NCBI GenBank assembly: GCA_963707015.1
Contig: CAVPOO010000009.1
Span: forward strand, 310,001 to 374,000
Source: CAVPOO01 sp963707015
GTDB lineage: Bacteria; Pseudomonadota; Gammaproteobacteria; Thiohalobacterales; Thiohalobacteraceae
DNA: 64,000 bases
Reading direction: 5' to 3'
Part shown: one piece after another, positions 1 through 9,126 of the stretch
Numbering within the stretch: position 1 is the stretch's first letter
Layout of the letters: each line of letters starts with the position of its first letter
Translations under genes and position numbers: made by a program
Notes under the pieces: generated by a model
What the model saw: the letters and a program-made list of their open reading frames with translations, nothing else
Databases searched by the model: none
What the model was told of the DNA's origin: nothing

Positions 1-1
1 C

Positions 2-124
2 AAGCTGACGCTCAAGGTGGACCGGCCGCAGCTTACCGATGAGGACGTCAAGAAACTCGAGAATACCGAAGCCATCGCGGTCGACGGCAATCCGATTCAT
101 CACCTGCAGAGCGGGCCGCAGTAG
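2..124 (+). CDS. C-terminal end of an unknown protein (partial)
   Basis: An open frame enters from the left edge and ends at a TAG at 122-124, giving the last 40 residues of a protein. The visible part is charged and hydrophilic (lysine, glutamate and aspartate rich) and ends in HHLQSGPQ. The other two forward frames stop at once, so this frame is the likely reading. I do not recognise the family, and the start lies outside the window. Confidence 0.5.
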   Translation, partial: KLTLKVDRPQLTDEDVKKLENTEAIAVDGNPIHHLQSGPQ

Positions 125-520
125 CCCGCACCGTCACGTTGTTGCATTCGTGAACTACGCGGGCCGTCTCCACTTCCGGACGCGGCCCGCCTAGCCCGCA
201 TTTCTCACCGGGATCCCGGATGCTGGCGCAGGGCTCGTGTGTCCGGACGCCGCGCTGGAAGGAAAGTGGTAGCTGTAGCTACCACTTGAGTGAAGCGCAA
301 GTCCGGGCGCGCGAGAACCAGCCAGGGCCGGGATAGGCACTGCCTGATTACACACTGTCTTTTTCCTGATCTGCACTCTGTTCCTTACCTCAGTGCATTA
401 TGTGACTCTATCGCCGCCCGGTGAGAAATGCGGGCTAGTTTGCCGGGGGGATGCAACTACAAACAAAATACCCAGATCTACCTGAAAGTATTCACTAGAA
501 CTTGCACAAGGAGTATTTCG
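125..520. other. Non-coding stretch with a perfect 11-bp palindrome
   Basis: No supported gene lies here. Positions 159-190 can fold into a GC-rich imperfect hairpin (arms GCGGGCCG and CGGCCCGC), which could end the upstream gene, though no T-run follows. Positions 264-287 form a perfect palindrome: AAGTGGTAGCT, a 2-nt loop, AGCTACCACTT. It has no T-tract, so it could be an operator or extragenic palindrome rather than a terminator. Confidence 0.4.
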
Positions 521-1231
521 ATGAAGTTTCGCAGCCACATCATGCTGTGCCTGTTCACCCTGCTGTTTGTTGCCGGGTGCGCCTCGACAAAGATTTCCAA
601 CCGCGACGAAGTCGTGACCGAGCAGATCCCTCGGCCCAATACCATCTGGGTCTATGACTTCGCCGCCACCCCGGGTGATGTTCCGGCCGAGTCCGCGCTG
701 GCCGGGCAGGATACCGTGCACAGCACCCCCCAGACCGCCGAGCAGATCGCGACCGGCCGCTAGGTGGGTGCTGAAATTGCTACACAGCTGGTCGAACAGA
801 TCAACGCCATGGGCATGTCCGCCGAACGGGCGAGGCCAGAAACACGGCCGCAGATCAACGACATCGTCATCCATGGGTATCTTCTCTCGGTTGTCCAGGG
901 CAGTGAGAAGGAGCGCGTCGTGATCGGATTCAGCGCCGGTGAATCCGAACTGAAAGTGGCCGCCGAGGGTTTCGAGGTGACGGCCCACGGGTTGCGCAAA
1001 CTCGGCTCCGGGTCGACCGATGCCACCGGCGCTAAAACGCCGGGGACGGCCGTGGGTATCCTGGCCCTGGTTGCCACGCACAACCCGGCGGGACTCATCA
1101 TCAGTACCGGGATGAAGGCCTACGGGAAAGAGACCGGCAGCAGCGGGATCGAGGGCCGGGCCAAGCAGACCGCCAAGGAAATTGCCGATGTGCTGAAAAA
1201 GCGGTTCCAGGAACAGGGCTGGATAAGTTGA
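521..1231 (+). pseudogene. DUF4410-type lipoprotein, split by an in-frame TAG
   Basis: The start at 521 follows AAGGAG at 508-513 and opens a lipoprotein signal peptide with lipobox VAGC. The frame stops at TAG 761-763 (after residue 80) and continues without any frame change from 764 to 1231. The second part carries a conserved GAEIATQLVEQI block, a glycine-rich hydrophobic middle (TAVGILALVATHNPAGLIISTG) and a lysine-rich end. Together the parts make about 236 residues, the usual size of DUF4410 outer-membrane-linked lipoproteins of unknown function. The TAG sits where the family normally reads straight through, for example from CAG by one C-to-T change. A separate GTG start at 764 would give a protein without its export signal. 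I therefore call it a pseudogene, with suppression or a sequencing error as alternatives. Confidence 0.65.
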
Positions 1232-1280
1232 GCGCGCGGAGGAGTCTGCCGTCGGATGATCCCTGAAACATCTATTCAGT

Positions 1281-1586
1281 ATGGCTGCTGGTGCGGTCAT
1301 GGCCTCGGCCAAGCCCAGTGCAGCCACATCGAACGCCTGCGATGCCTGTGTCGCCCCCGGCAGCGCCGATACTGCGGCAGCATACACAGCTGGCGTTGCG
1401 ACCGGTAGCACTGCCGCCACAACTGCTCAGACGACGCAGGCGATGGGCGCGATTACTGCCACGCTGCCCCACGGCTCCATGTCTATCGACAAGGGCGGCA
1501 CCACCTACTACCTGAACGGAAATACCTGGTACAAGCCTGCTTACGGTGCGAACGGCGTCTACTATCGTATCGTGCCTGCGCCCTGA
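1281..1586 (+). CDS. Small exported protein with aromatic repeat-like C terminus
   Basis: This 101-residue frame begins in what looks like the second half of a signal peptide (MAAGAVMASA). An alanine/threonine-rich stretch with a CDAC pair follows, then a C-terminal block with YYLNGNTWYKP and GVYYRIVP, typical of small periplasmic DUF6515-like proteins. A good GGAGGAG site lies at 1238-1244, but no ATG in this frame follows it at normal spacing, and an in-frame TGA occurs at 1257-1259. The N terminus may therefore be damaged by a small indel, with the true start near 1256 in the neighbouring frame. Function unknown. Confidence 0.45.
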   Translation: MAAGAVMASAKPSAATSNACDACVAPGSADTAAAYTAGVATGSTAATTAQTTQAMGAITATLPHGSMSIDKGGTTYYLNGNTWYKPAYGANGVYYRIVPAP

Positions 1587-1640
1587 GGGATCGCGTACCG
1601 GCGAGAGCGAGGCGCCGAGGGCATGCTGATCACTCAGGAG

Positions 1641-1937
1641 AATTTTTCCGTGTCTTTCCGTGGATTCCGTGGCTATAGACGAATGGCGCTTACTTAAGTC
1701 GAAATGTAGGGTGGGTTAGCGTAGTTTGCGTAACCCACCAGGCGTTGCGAAGCAACACAATGCATTTTTTAACGAGTGCCTGCCGGCACATCGGGTGGGT
1801 TACGGCACAAACGGCGTGCCTAACCCACCCTACATCGATTGTGGAACCGCCTAAGTAAGTGCCGTTAGGCTATAGACAAAAAATGCTGGGGCTCAGCCCG
1901 ATTTATCAGCATCCGTTATTACCAGGTTGAAAGCAGG
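1641..1937. repeat. Palindromic element B (copy 1), split by element A, ends at cti stop codon
   Basis: The left part (1643-1680) carries the arm TTCCGTGGATTCCGTGG seen in all B copies. The right part (1868-1937) carries the B end with CAGCATCCGTTATTACC and GTTGAAAG. The two halves are separated by element A at 1681-1867. The right end abuts CTAG at 1938-1941, whose CTA is the stop codon of cti on the minus strand. The opposite arm of the palindrome is missing here, so the copy is partial. Confidence 0.7.
1681..1867. repeat. MITE-like element A (copy 1) with 10-bp target duplication
   Basis: A 187-bp segment with terminal inverted repeats (GAATGGCGCTTACTTAAG at the left, CCTAAGTAAGTGCCGTTA at the right) is flanked on both sides by the same 10 bp, GGCTATAGAC (1671-1680 and 1868-1877). 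It holds no ORF. Inside are inverted copies of GTAGGGTGGGTTA, so it can fold on itself. The 10-bp duplication fits mobilisation by an IS4-like transposase, which is inference. A related copy lies at 39118-39340. Confidence 0.8.
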
Positions 1938-4292
1938 CTAGCGATTCTCGATGCGGTTATAGTCAAACAGCCCGGCCTCTGCCGGGGCCAGGCGTACGTA
2001 GGCATCCTGTAACGCATCGCTATAGGTCCAGAACTGCGGGTGGGTGCGGCGTATGGCAAAACGGTCGGCCAGCGCCCGGTAGTCGGCTTCTGAGGACAGA
2101 CCGCGGACCGCCGCCGTAAATTCGGATAGGGCGGCATGCGGCAGTACGTAGAGAGCATTCGGGTAGGCGCCGATGAATCCCGGCACCACCGTCAGGGTGT
2201 TCTCGTCCGGCAGGAGTTCCTTCTTTTCGTCCGCCAGATGCGTCACGTTGCTGTGACCAGTGTTACGCAGCAGGGTGAAATAGCGGGACGGACCAGCCGG
2301 ATCATCCAGGCGCAGGACTCCCGCTTCGGGCATCAGGGACAGGCTGCGACCGCGCATCGCAGCCAATGTCTGCAATTCATTGCGCAGCGCCGAATCCTTC
2401 ACCGAGGACAGATCGAAATTAGTACCGAGCACCGGCGCCAGCCGTGCCCGGAGCAGGCCGTACAACTCGCGCTGCGGGTCGGTGCTGTGATAGTCGATGC
2501 CGGAGTCCTGGTTGAACCAGGCCTTGCTGCCATACAGGTAGTCCTTCACCGACTGGCTCGCTCTCCGATACCAGTAGTCGCGCACGGCATCGCGCTGTGC
2601 CGACGGCAAGAGCGCAAGAAAATTGAACTCCCCTTCCATGCGCAGGAAATCCATGTAAAGCCGCGAGTTCAGCTGGTGTCCGGCGTCGCCATACACATCG
2701 AAACCCGCAACCAGCAGATAGTGGATGCGCTCCAGCAGCGGGTAGCCGATCACCCAGGCAGTCTTGGGCGGCTCACCCACCAGCCCCTTGACGACCGATG
2801 CGCTGTTGAAATGTCGGAACACCGTGAGCGCCGCGTTGGGATTGCGACCGTCTCCGTCCCAGATCAGATCCAGGGTCACCTTCGACGGGGCATTGAACTT
2901 ACCTTGCATGTATTCCGACTTGGCCTCGAGGTAGCGATTTTCCCGTCGTGAATATTCTTTCCACGTCGACAGGATAGGCGCATCGCTGCCTTTTTCTGAT
3001 GGCAGACTCAGATTCTTGCTCTCGCGTGCGAGAAATTCGGCATCGGCATCGGAGCCGACGGCGCGCGGATTCACAAAGAACACCCAGAACTGATCTTCTA
3101 TGACATCCACTGCCACTTGTCCCCGACACACAGGCCCCTTGATAAAGTTCATGATGGTGAATTGCGCCTCGTCGAGCATGAAGCGGTAACGGGCATTCAC
3201 CGGCAGCGCCTGAAAGGCGACGAACGGGTTGGCGGCGACATCGGGCGTATACGAGGGCAGTGCATCAACGCGGTAGTCAGGTGCCAGGAACAGTTGCCGC
3301 CACAGCGCCATGCGCTCAGGCCCCAGGGCATAGGGCATGTGGGTCTTGGCAACCAGGGTCTCGCGCTCCGCCTCCAGGCGGTAATACACCCGGCTGACAC
3401 CGGGGTCATCATAGGGACGCCGAGTGGCCAGCTCCCGAATCGGTTGTCCCGGCGGTGTGCTGGAGCGAAGCAGACGAAAGTAATGACTCTCCGAATCGGA
3501 GTCGAAACGCAGGTGGGCCAGAAACAGGTGCTCATAGAGGTAGCGGCTGGTCAGTTGCTCTTTGAGTGAATCACCGTTCAGGAACTGCTCCCATTCGCGC
3601 ACTTGCTGCCCCACCGCGGGGGGCAACGGTGCGGGCCCTTCGTAGGGGGCGCCCTGTTCCAGCCAGCGCACCAGTGTGGCCTGCTCGCTATCGCTCAAAC
3701 CCGGCAGGCCGTAGGGCATTCCCCACTGGGGATAGTCCCGCTCGAAACTGTCAAACTCCTCGATAGTGGCGCATTGCTGATCGCGGTTCAGGGAAAAATC
3801 GAAAGACGCCGGCAGCACCTTGGCGTCGGGAAGCGGATGCCGGCGTTTGAGGTCCAGCATCCGGAACAGCACGCTCCCGGACAGATTGGCCGTGGCTGTT
3901 GGAGCACGTTCGTTCAGAACCGGATGGAAGTCGCGGGCGCGCCACTCGGATGCCGTCTGGGCATCGACAAACAGGCGTGTAGGGGGCGCTTCCAGGACAC
4001 GTGCACTGTCGTATACCTTTTCCTTGCTGGCACCCCGGGCGACCCCCTCCCAGGCAGAAAGCTTGAGCTGGCACTGGGCATCGTAACAGGCGTGGCAGAC
4101 CACGCAGCGGCGGTTGAGAATGGGTTGGATATCCTTGCGATAGGACATCCCCTGCGGTGGCTCCATGGCAACGTCAAAGCGCGCCGGGTCTGGCTCACCA
4201 TAACGCTCGTCGAGCGAGTGCCGCGCCATCATCGTGCAGCCAGCCATCAGTGCCAGCACCGATACCAGCGTTAGCCTAATCATCCGTGCCAC
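1938..4292 (-). CDS. cti: Fatty acid cis/trans isomerase
   Basis: A 784-residue protein of the Cti family. Cti is a periplasmic haem c enzyme that turns cis-unsaturated membrane fatty acids into trans isomers without breaking the phospholipid, which stiffens the membrane under solvent, heat or salt stress. An N-terminal hydrophobic segment with a possible lipobox (LMAGC, Cys19) is followed by the haem-binding motif CVVCH at residues 63-67, then the family block ACYDAQCQLKLSAWEG. The length matches the family. The TAG stop lies inside the CTAG at 1938-1941 bordering repeat B. It is a single-gene unit with no partner gene beside it. Assignment is confident; whether residue 19 is lipidated is uncertain. 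Confidence 0.95.
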   Translation of the reverse strand: MARMIRLTLVSVLALMAGCTMMARHSLDERYGEPDPARFDVAMEPPQGMSYRKDIQPILNRRCVVCHACYDAQCQLKLSAWEGVARGASKEKVYDSARVLEAPPTRLFVDAQTASEWRARDFHPVLNERAPTATANLSGSVLFRMLDLKRRHPLPDAKVLPASFDFSLNRDQQCATIEEFDSFERDYPQWGMPYGLPGLSDSEQATLVRWLEQGAPYEGPAPLPPAVGQQVREWEQFLNGDSLKEQLTSRYLYEHLFLAHLRFDSDSESHYFRLLRSSTPPGQPIRELATRRPYDDPGVSRVYYRLEAERETLVAKTHMPYALGPERMALWRQLFLAPDYRVDALPSYTPDVAANPFVAFQALPVNARYRFMLDEAQFTIMNFIKGPVCRGQVAVDVIEDQFWVFFVNPRAVGSDADAEFLARESKNLSLPSEKGSDAPILSTWKEYSRRENRYLEAKSEYMQGKFNAPSKVTLDLIWDGDGRNPNAALTVFRHFNSASVVKGLVGEPPKTAWVIGYPLLERIHYLLVAGFDVYGDAGHQLNSRLYMDFLRMEGEFNFLALLPSAQRDAVRDYWYRRASQSVKDYLYGSKAWFNQDSGIDYHSTDPQRELYGLLRARLAPVLGTNFDLSSVKDSALRNELQTLAAMRGRSLSLMPEAGVLRLDDPAGPSRYFTLLRNTGHSNVTHLADEKKELLPDENTLTVVPGFIGAYPNALYVLPHAALSEFTAAVRGLSSEADYRALADRFAIRRTHPQFWTYSDALQDAYVRLAPAEAGLFDYNRIENR

Positions 4293-4508
4293 CTCCGCAG
4301 TGAGCGAAACGAATCTTGTGCCGGCAACTCAACCTGTACGCGAGTCGACAAAACGGGAGTCCGCAGTGGGCGCAGGACCGAGCGTGTCATCAGCGAGTCG
4401 GGCGCCGCCCTGAGCGGACGTATTGCACTGAGGCTCAGGAGCCAACCAAACAACTGAAGTGTCTATCACGCTCGCTCGCTGAACTTCGACAGGTCCATCG
4501 AATAGTGA

Positions 4509-4805
4509 TTAGTCGCTGGTTTGGGGGATTGCGCTGTCGCCAGCTCCATCTCCATCTTTGAGATCGCGGTTGATGTCGGAAACGGTATCATCCAGCGGCG
4601 CGAATGCCCGGTCAATGATGTCCTCGTGCTGGGTATCTGCTTTTCTGTAGTCTCCCTCGACGTCGCCGATCGCCTCTTCGACCGGGTTATCGCTTCGGTC
4701 CGTAATGCCTTGCGATTCATCGCCAGCGGCGCTAGCGGAGCCGATGCACAAGCAGTGCGAAGCAACGAGGGTGAGTGTGAGTGCCGCGTGAGTGAATGTC
4801 TTCAC
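4509..4805 (-). CDS. Small exported acidic protein of unknown function
   Basis: A 98-residue protein starting at GTG 4805 behind an AAAGGAAA ribosome site. A cleavable signal peptide ends near SASA-AGDE (residue 27). The mature part is short, hydrophilic and rich in Asp, Glu and Arg, with repeated acidic segments (NPVEEAIGDVEGDY, RAFAPLDDTVSDINRDL) and no membrane segment. It lies upstream of cti on the same strand, 216 bp from the cti start, so an operon is possible but not shown. I do not recognise the family. Confidence 0.55.
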   Translation of the reverse strand: MKTFTHAALTLTLVASHCLCIGSASAAGDESQGITDRSDNPVEEAIGDVEGDYRKADTQHEDIIDRAFAPLDDTVSDINRDLKDGDGAGDSAIPQTSD

Positions 4806-5005
4806 AGGGTTTTCCTTTAGCCGAGGCCGGTGAGTATGGACATGAAGACCTGCTTGCCAGTCGATTCAGCACTGGTTATGGATCGGAATTGTAACGAAAT
4901 TGGAACTGAAAAACATTGGAAAACTGGCGTCGGACGAGAATGGCGCCTGCTTTGGCAGTTCGATGATCGACGCAAGGTGGGTTACGCGAAAAACACTCGT
5001 GCTCT

Positions 5006-5179
5006 TCCAACGTGATAATGACGGATGCTGACAAATCAGGCTGAGCGCCAGTATTTTTATTTTCAGCCACAGAATCCACGGAAAAACACGGAAACAATGA
5101 AAACCCATTGGAATTTTTTTCCGTGTTTTTCCGTGGATTCCGTGGCCTTACTATCCGTCATTATCAGATTGAAAAAGCA
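5006..5179. repeat. Palindromic element B (copy 2)
   Basis: About 170 bp with no ORF. The two long arms, CCACGGAAAAACACGGAAA near 5077-5097 and TTTCCGTGTTTTTCCGTGG near 5119-5145, face each other and can form a strong hairpin. The outer right end is GATTGAAAAAGCA followed by CTAG at 5180-5183. That CTAG contains the stop codon of the lipoprotein gene on the minus strand. The left border is worn and set only approximately. Confidence 0.75.
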
Positions 5180-5677
5180 CTAGGGTGCGACCTTGAGATC
5201 CATGTAGCCGCCGACCGCGCCCTGGATTTCGGCGGGTGTGACAAAGCGAGCGCCCTGTGATAGGAGGGGCAGCATGCAGTTCATACGGTACGATTTTCCG
5301 GTCGACGTCTTTTGCAGGCGAATTTCCGTTATCGAGACATCCATGCCACCCGGTCCGACACCGTTTTCATCGTATTCCAGGTTACTGACTGTGAATATCC
5401 CGGTATGGATCACCTGACCGGCTGCGGTTGCGGCACCGGTCGCAAACTGGCAAAACGGATCGTCCGGCTGAATCTTGCCCTCCGGGTACAGCCGGGTATT
5501 CTGGAAATAGACGCTACTGTCGCCGGATGGTACGAGGAAATCCTTAACGACGGTAAAGGTGGAGCCCGGGGTGACAGTCTGCGGCGGTGGCCCCGGATCC
5601 GCTTTGTGTTCGGCACTTTGACAGCCTGCGAGTGCGGCAGTCAACAACACAAGAAATGATACGAATTTACGGTACAT
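5180..5677 (-). CDS. Putative lipoprotein, unknown function
   Basis: I place the start at 5677 because AAGGAGCGTGTG lies directly before that ATG; a longer frame to 5791 lacks a ribosome site. The 165-residue product has a type II signal peptide with lipobox LAGC (Cys19), so it should be a membrane-anchored lipoprotein. The mature part has no transmembrane segment and contains two further cysteines (in FCQF and MNCML) that could pair. No family recognised. The stop codon lies in the CTAG that borders repeat B, so the repeat follows the gene without spacer. Confidence 0.7.
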   Translation of the reverse strand: MYRKFVSFLVLLTAALAGCQSAEHKADPGPPPQTVTPGSTFTVVKDFLVPSGDSSVYFQNTRLYPEGKIQPDDPFCQFATGAATAAGQVIHTGIFTVSNLEYDENGVGPGGMDVSITEIRLQKTSTGKSYRMNCMLPLLSQGARFVTPAEIQGAVGGYMDLKVAP

Positions 5678-5830
5678 CACACGCTCCTTCGGCAATCGTG
5701 TATTACGAATGCGGATCTTCGACGGACTCATGCATGGCCACGTGCGGGTGCCGAGTGATGGGGCAGGGGGGTGCCACGACCGCCGATGCACGCCGGGGTA
5801 TTGTACACCCAGTGGGTAGCTGCCGGCCTG

Positions 5831-7702
5831 TCATCCACTTGCCTCCGGCGATCCCTCCGGCGGATAGTCGAGGGTGTTGCGGACCTTCTTGCGGTAATCG
5901 GCGCTGAAATTCGGGAAGGGGAGTTCCTGGGCGGCACACCAGTCCCGCACCTGCGCCTCGGCTGCCTGCTGGCGCTCCGCATCGAGCCCCTCGTCGCGGG
6001 CGTGGTAGACGGTGCGCGACGGAAACGCGAAGCCGGTCCCGGCATCCTTCACAATTTTCATCATGCGCAGATAGATGTCCTCCCGGATGGTACGAAATTC
6101 ATTCGGGTCCGTGGTGTTGATGTTGACGCGGATATCCACCTTCAAGGAGAAATCACCGAAGCCCGCGAAGCGCACCCTGGGCTCGTCATCGACGACCCGA
6201 GGATGGGCCAGCAGCATTTCACGCAGCGAAACAAGCACGAAACGCAGCTGATCATCCGTTGTCTCGTAACGCAGGCCCAGGACGGTTGACAACAAACTGC
6301 GGCTGCGCAAGCTGTAGTTGACGAGGTGCAACTTGGAGAAGTCGCCATTCGGGATGCTCGTCACCGTATTATCGACGCCCCGGATCCGCGTCGAGCGCAG
6401 CCCGATCGACTCGATGATGCCGACACGCTGCCAGTCCGGGGTCGGGTCCTCGCCATAGCGGCACAAGTCACCGACACGCACCGGGCGGTCGGCGAACAGG
6501 GCGAGACTGCCGATGAAGTGCTCGATCGTGTTCTGGGCGGCGAGCGCAATGGCAATACCGCCCACGCCGAGACCCGCGACAATACCGTACAGCGGTGCCC
6601 CGAGCTGGCTGCTGACGTAGAAGATAATGGCGATGACAGCTATGCCGCCGGCAATCCGGGCGGCGAGGCGCAGCAGGTGGGCATTCAGACTCTGGGCGGG
6701 GATTTTCGGTAGGGCGATAACCGCCTCAGCAACGGCCATCGAGCCCGTCCAGGCTATCCATGCCAGCGAGAAATAACCGACGGCTTCTGCCAGCAGCGTC
6801 AAGCCCTCGGATACCCGGCCCGTCAGGGTAAGCTCCCGGCTGGCGATATCGAGCACCAGCGGTGTGAGCAGCAGCAGGGTCAACGGGGTCGCAAGGCGGC
6901 GCAGATCGGCGCTGGCGGATTGGCCGGAAAGTCCGCGTCGCGCCAGCCGATGAATGGCCACGACCACCACGACAGTGATTGCCGACACTATTGCCAGGGC
7001 GATCCACTTCCACACCGCCTGTCGGTACACACCGTGCTTCAGCCAGTCGGGAAACCCCTCGATGGTGCGTGGTGGGATTATTCCGCTGGCCATACTGAGG
7101 TAGGTGCGCATTTCGGCATAGTTTTTCAGGGGGACGTCGCGCCGGTAGGGCAGCGCGCGCGTCTTTTGATAAAACTCCCCGGCGCGGGCCACCGTCGAGG
7201 GGCTGAACAGGAACTCGCCGGCGCGCGGGCCGTCCGCGACACGCACAATGGTGATCTCGGTATGCGGAATGGTCCAGCTTGCGGGTTTGCCGTCCGCTTT
7301 CTTGTCATCCTCTGCGTCTTCGTAAGCCGTCGCATCGGGTATTTCGGTTTCAGGCGGGAGCTCGATGCGGGACAATACCTCGTAGAGGTCGATAAACCCG
7401 TCACGGCCCATCTCAAAACGGGCCGCAGGTGGAGCCTCGCTCAGATCGAGCGTGCGTTCCGCCTCGACTCCCAGTTCATGCAGGCGGGCAGCAACAGCGC
7501 GGCTCGGGGTATCCCAGTACACGTCACGCACCAAGCGAAAATAGGCATCCCCCGTCGTCAGCAAGCTGTTCAATGTTGCCCTGGGGCTGGACAGGTCGAG
7601 TGGCTCCAGCGGATGCCTGGCATCGGCCAGCCCGGCGACAGGTGCCCACATCGCCAGCAACATCATGCAGATGCGCAACCCTCTTGAATACTCGTCTAAC
7701 AT
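5831..7702 (-). CDS. MscS-family mechanosensitive channel
   Basis: A 623-residue protein starting at 7702, where GGGAG lies 6 nt upstream of the ATG; a longer frame to 7738 has no such site. A signal peptide (to about residue 28) precedes a periplasmic region of roughly 200 residues. Several transmembrane segments follow (about 230-390), then the Gly/Ala-rich pore helix (GLGVGGIAIALAAQNTIEHF) and the MscS beta domain (RPVRVGDLC, then RSTRIRGVDNTVTSIPNGDFS). MscS channels open under membrane tension and release solutes after osmotic downshock. The extended N terminus is unlike the small E. coli MscS. One of three MscS-family proteins in this window. Confidence 0.9.
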   Translation of the reverse strand: MLDEYSRGLRICMMLLAMWAPVAGLADARHPLEPLDLSSPRATLNSLLTTGDAYFRLVRDVYWDTPSRAVAARLHELGVEAERTLDLSEAPPAARFEMGRDGFIDLYEVLSRIELPPETEIPDATAYEDAEDDKKADGKPASWTIPHTEITIVRVADGPRAGEFLFSPSTVARAGEFYQKTRALPYRRDVPLKNYAEMRTYLSMASGIIPPRTIEGFPDWLKHGVYRQAVWKWIALAIVSAITVVVVVAIHRLARRGLSGQSASADLRRLATPLTLLLLTPLVLDIASRELTLTGRVSEGLTLLAEAVGYFSLAWIAWTGSMAVAEAVIALPKIPAQSLNAHLLRLAARIAGGIAVIAIIFYVSSQLGAPLYGIVAGLGVGGIAIALAAQNTIEHFIGSLALFADRPVRVGDLCRYGEDPTPDWQRVGIIESIGLRSTRIRGVDNTVTSIPNGDFSKLHLVNYSLRSRSLLSTVLGLRYETTDDQLRFVLVSLREMLLAHPRVVDDEPRVRFAGFGDFSLKVDIRVNINTTDPNEFRTIREDIYLRMMKIVKDAGTGFAFPSRTVYHARDEGLDAERQQAAEAQVRDWCAAQELPFPNFSADYRKKVRNTLDYPPEGSPEASG

Positions 7703-8226
7703 GAGTTGCTCCCGTAACAACGCCTCGCGTTGAGGCACCCTCCAGTCGAAAGTTCTCTTCCCCGCAGTGCAACCGGACGTCGCGAATCCCGATCATACCG
7801 GGTTCTCCGCGACGCTGACGAGATCGTCGCTTCTCCGGTCGACCCGCACTCGCCATCGTCCACCCAGAGACACCAGACCGGTTCTCACGGCACGCGGCGA
7901 AAGCAATTCAGCCAACTCACCTCAACCGTACGCTGAAGCAGCCTCCGGGCGTCGCTGCGTCACATCTTCAGCAATGGTTCCTCGACGTTATCTGGTCTGC
8001 CAACCCAAACTGCGCTATCGTATGCCGCGACTGGCACACTTCCTCTGTTGTCTAATCAGTACCCTGCCAACCGATTTCAGCAGCGTACGCCGCTTGCTTC
8101 AATCGACCGCCGTACACGAGCGTCAGTTATAACGCTCCGCTGTGCTCAGGGCGGCATGACAGATAGACTACCGCCTGCACAAGTAAATTAATCAGAACAC
8201 TTTATGACCAGGGAGATACGAAAATC
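7703..8226. other. Intergenic region between divergent mscS-type and SBP genes
   Basis: About 520 bp between two divergent genes. A forward frame at 7767-8132 exists, but it is arginine-rich, lacks a ribosome site and resembles no family I know. The final part (8150-8226) is more AT-rich and ends in GGGAGA before the SBP start, so a promoter for 8227 probably lies there, but I cannot define its boxes. Confidence 0.35.
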
Positions 8227-9081
8227 ATGACACGCCTCATCGGACTGTTGGCCTTAATCAGCCTTATCTGGCAGCCCGCCCTCGCGGGTGCAGCACCGGA
8301 TACACTGGGAAAGATTAAAGCTTCCCAAACGATCACTATCGCCTATTCGGATAACTCGCTGCCGTTCAGTTTCACCGAGGACAATAAGCCGTCCGGCTAT
8401 TCGGTGGACCTTTGCAAGGAAGTTGTCGACAGCCTGAAGGAGCAACTGGGGTTAGCGGATATCAAGGTGCAGTGGAAAGCCGCCAACACACCCGAGCGCC
8501 TGCGCATGGTCGAGAAGGGTGAAGCGGATCTTGAGTGCGGCACGACCTCCATCACCCTGGACCGACAGGAGAAGGTCGACTTCAGCAACGAAATCTTCAT
8601 CGAGTCCGGCGGCGTGTTGGTGCTCGCAGACTCGGACATGCAGGGCCTGGTGAGCCTGGGGGGCAAGAAAGTTGCTGTGATACCGGGTACCACAACTGAG
8701 AAACGGCTGGCGAAAGCGCTCGAGCGCAAGCACGTCAATGCTGAAATGGTCAAGATCAAGGACGCCAAGGAGGGCATCAAGGCCCTGGATTCCAAGAAAG
8801 TTGACGCCTATGCCGGTGACCAGTTGACCCTGGCCGGGCAAGTGGCGCAGTCGAAGGACACGTCGCGCTATGCGATGTTGACGCAGCAGTTCTCGATCGA
8901 TCCCTACGGGCTGGCCCTGCCACGCGGTGACGCCGCTTTCCGACTGGCCGTAAACCGGGCGCTTGCCAAGGTGTATCGCGAGGGTGCCATTGAGCAGATC
9001 TTTTTGGGTGCATTTGGTCCGGATGCCGAGCCCAGCGACATACTCAAGGTCGTCTTTCTGATCAATGCCTACCCGGACTGA
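8227..9081 (+). CDS. Periplasmic solute-binding protein, family 3 (orphan)
   Basis: A 284-residue protein with a signal peptide (cleavage near PALA-GAAP) and the SBP_bac_3 fold of polar amino acid ABC transporters. Visible blocks are SYSVDLCKEVVD-like (GYSVDLCKEVVDSLKEQLG), the LEKGE-like VEKGEADLECGTTSIT stretch, VDFSNEIFI, KVAVIPGTTTEK and VDAYAGDQLTL. A ribosome site GGGAGA precedes the ATG. No permease or ATPase gene is adjacent, so it may serve a distant transporter or act in sensing. The first 30 residues closely resemble the short peptide encoded at 35434-35523, which shows that a paralogue once existed there. Confidence 0.9.
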   Translation: MTRLIGLLALISLIWQPALAGAAPDTLGKIKASQTITIAYSDNSLPFSFTEDNKPSGYSVDLCKEVVDSLKEQLGLADIKVQWKAANTPERLRMVEKGEADLECGTTSITLDRQEKVDFSNEIFIESGGVLVLADSDMQGLVSLGGKKVAVIPGTTTEKRLAKALERKHVNAEMVKIKDAKEGIKALDSKKVDAYAGDQLTLAGQVAQSKDTSRYAMLTQQFSIDPYGLALPRGDAAFRLAVNRALAKVYREGAIEQIFLGAFGPDAEPSDILKVVFLINAYPD

Positions 9082-9126
9082 TGACGGCGGCGTTATGGAA
9101 TCAACCTGAGTCCGACAGCCTGCCAG

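Noticed and set aside
428..520. Upstream extension of the DUF4410 gene from ATG 428
   Set aside because: No ribosome site there, and the leader peptide begins properly at 521 behind AAGGAG.
2136..2951. Forward frame of 271 codons within cti
   Set aside because: Lies antisense to a well-supported family protein; its composition is that of a shadow frame.
4830..5015. Forward frame of 61 codons after the small exported protein gene
   Set aside because: Runs into repeat B sequence, has no ribosome site and no similarity.
7767..8132. Forward frame of 121 codons before the SBP gene
   Set aside because: Arginine-rich, without ribosome site or recognisable motif.
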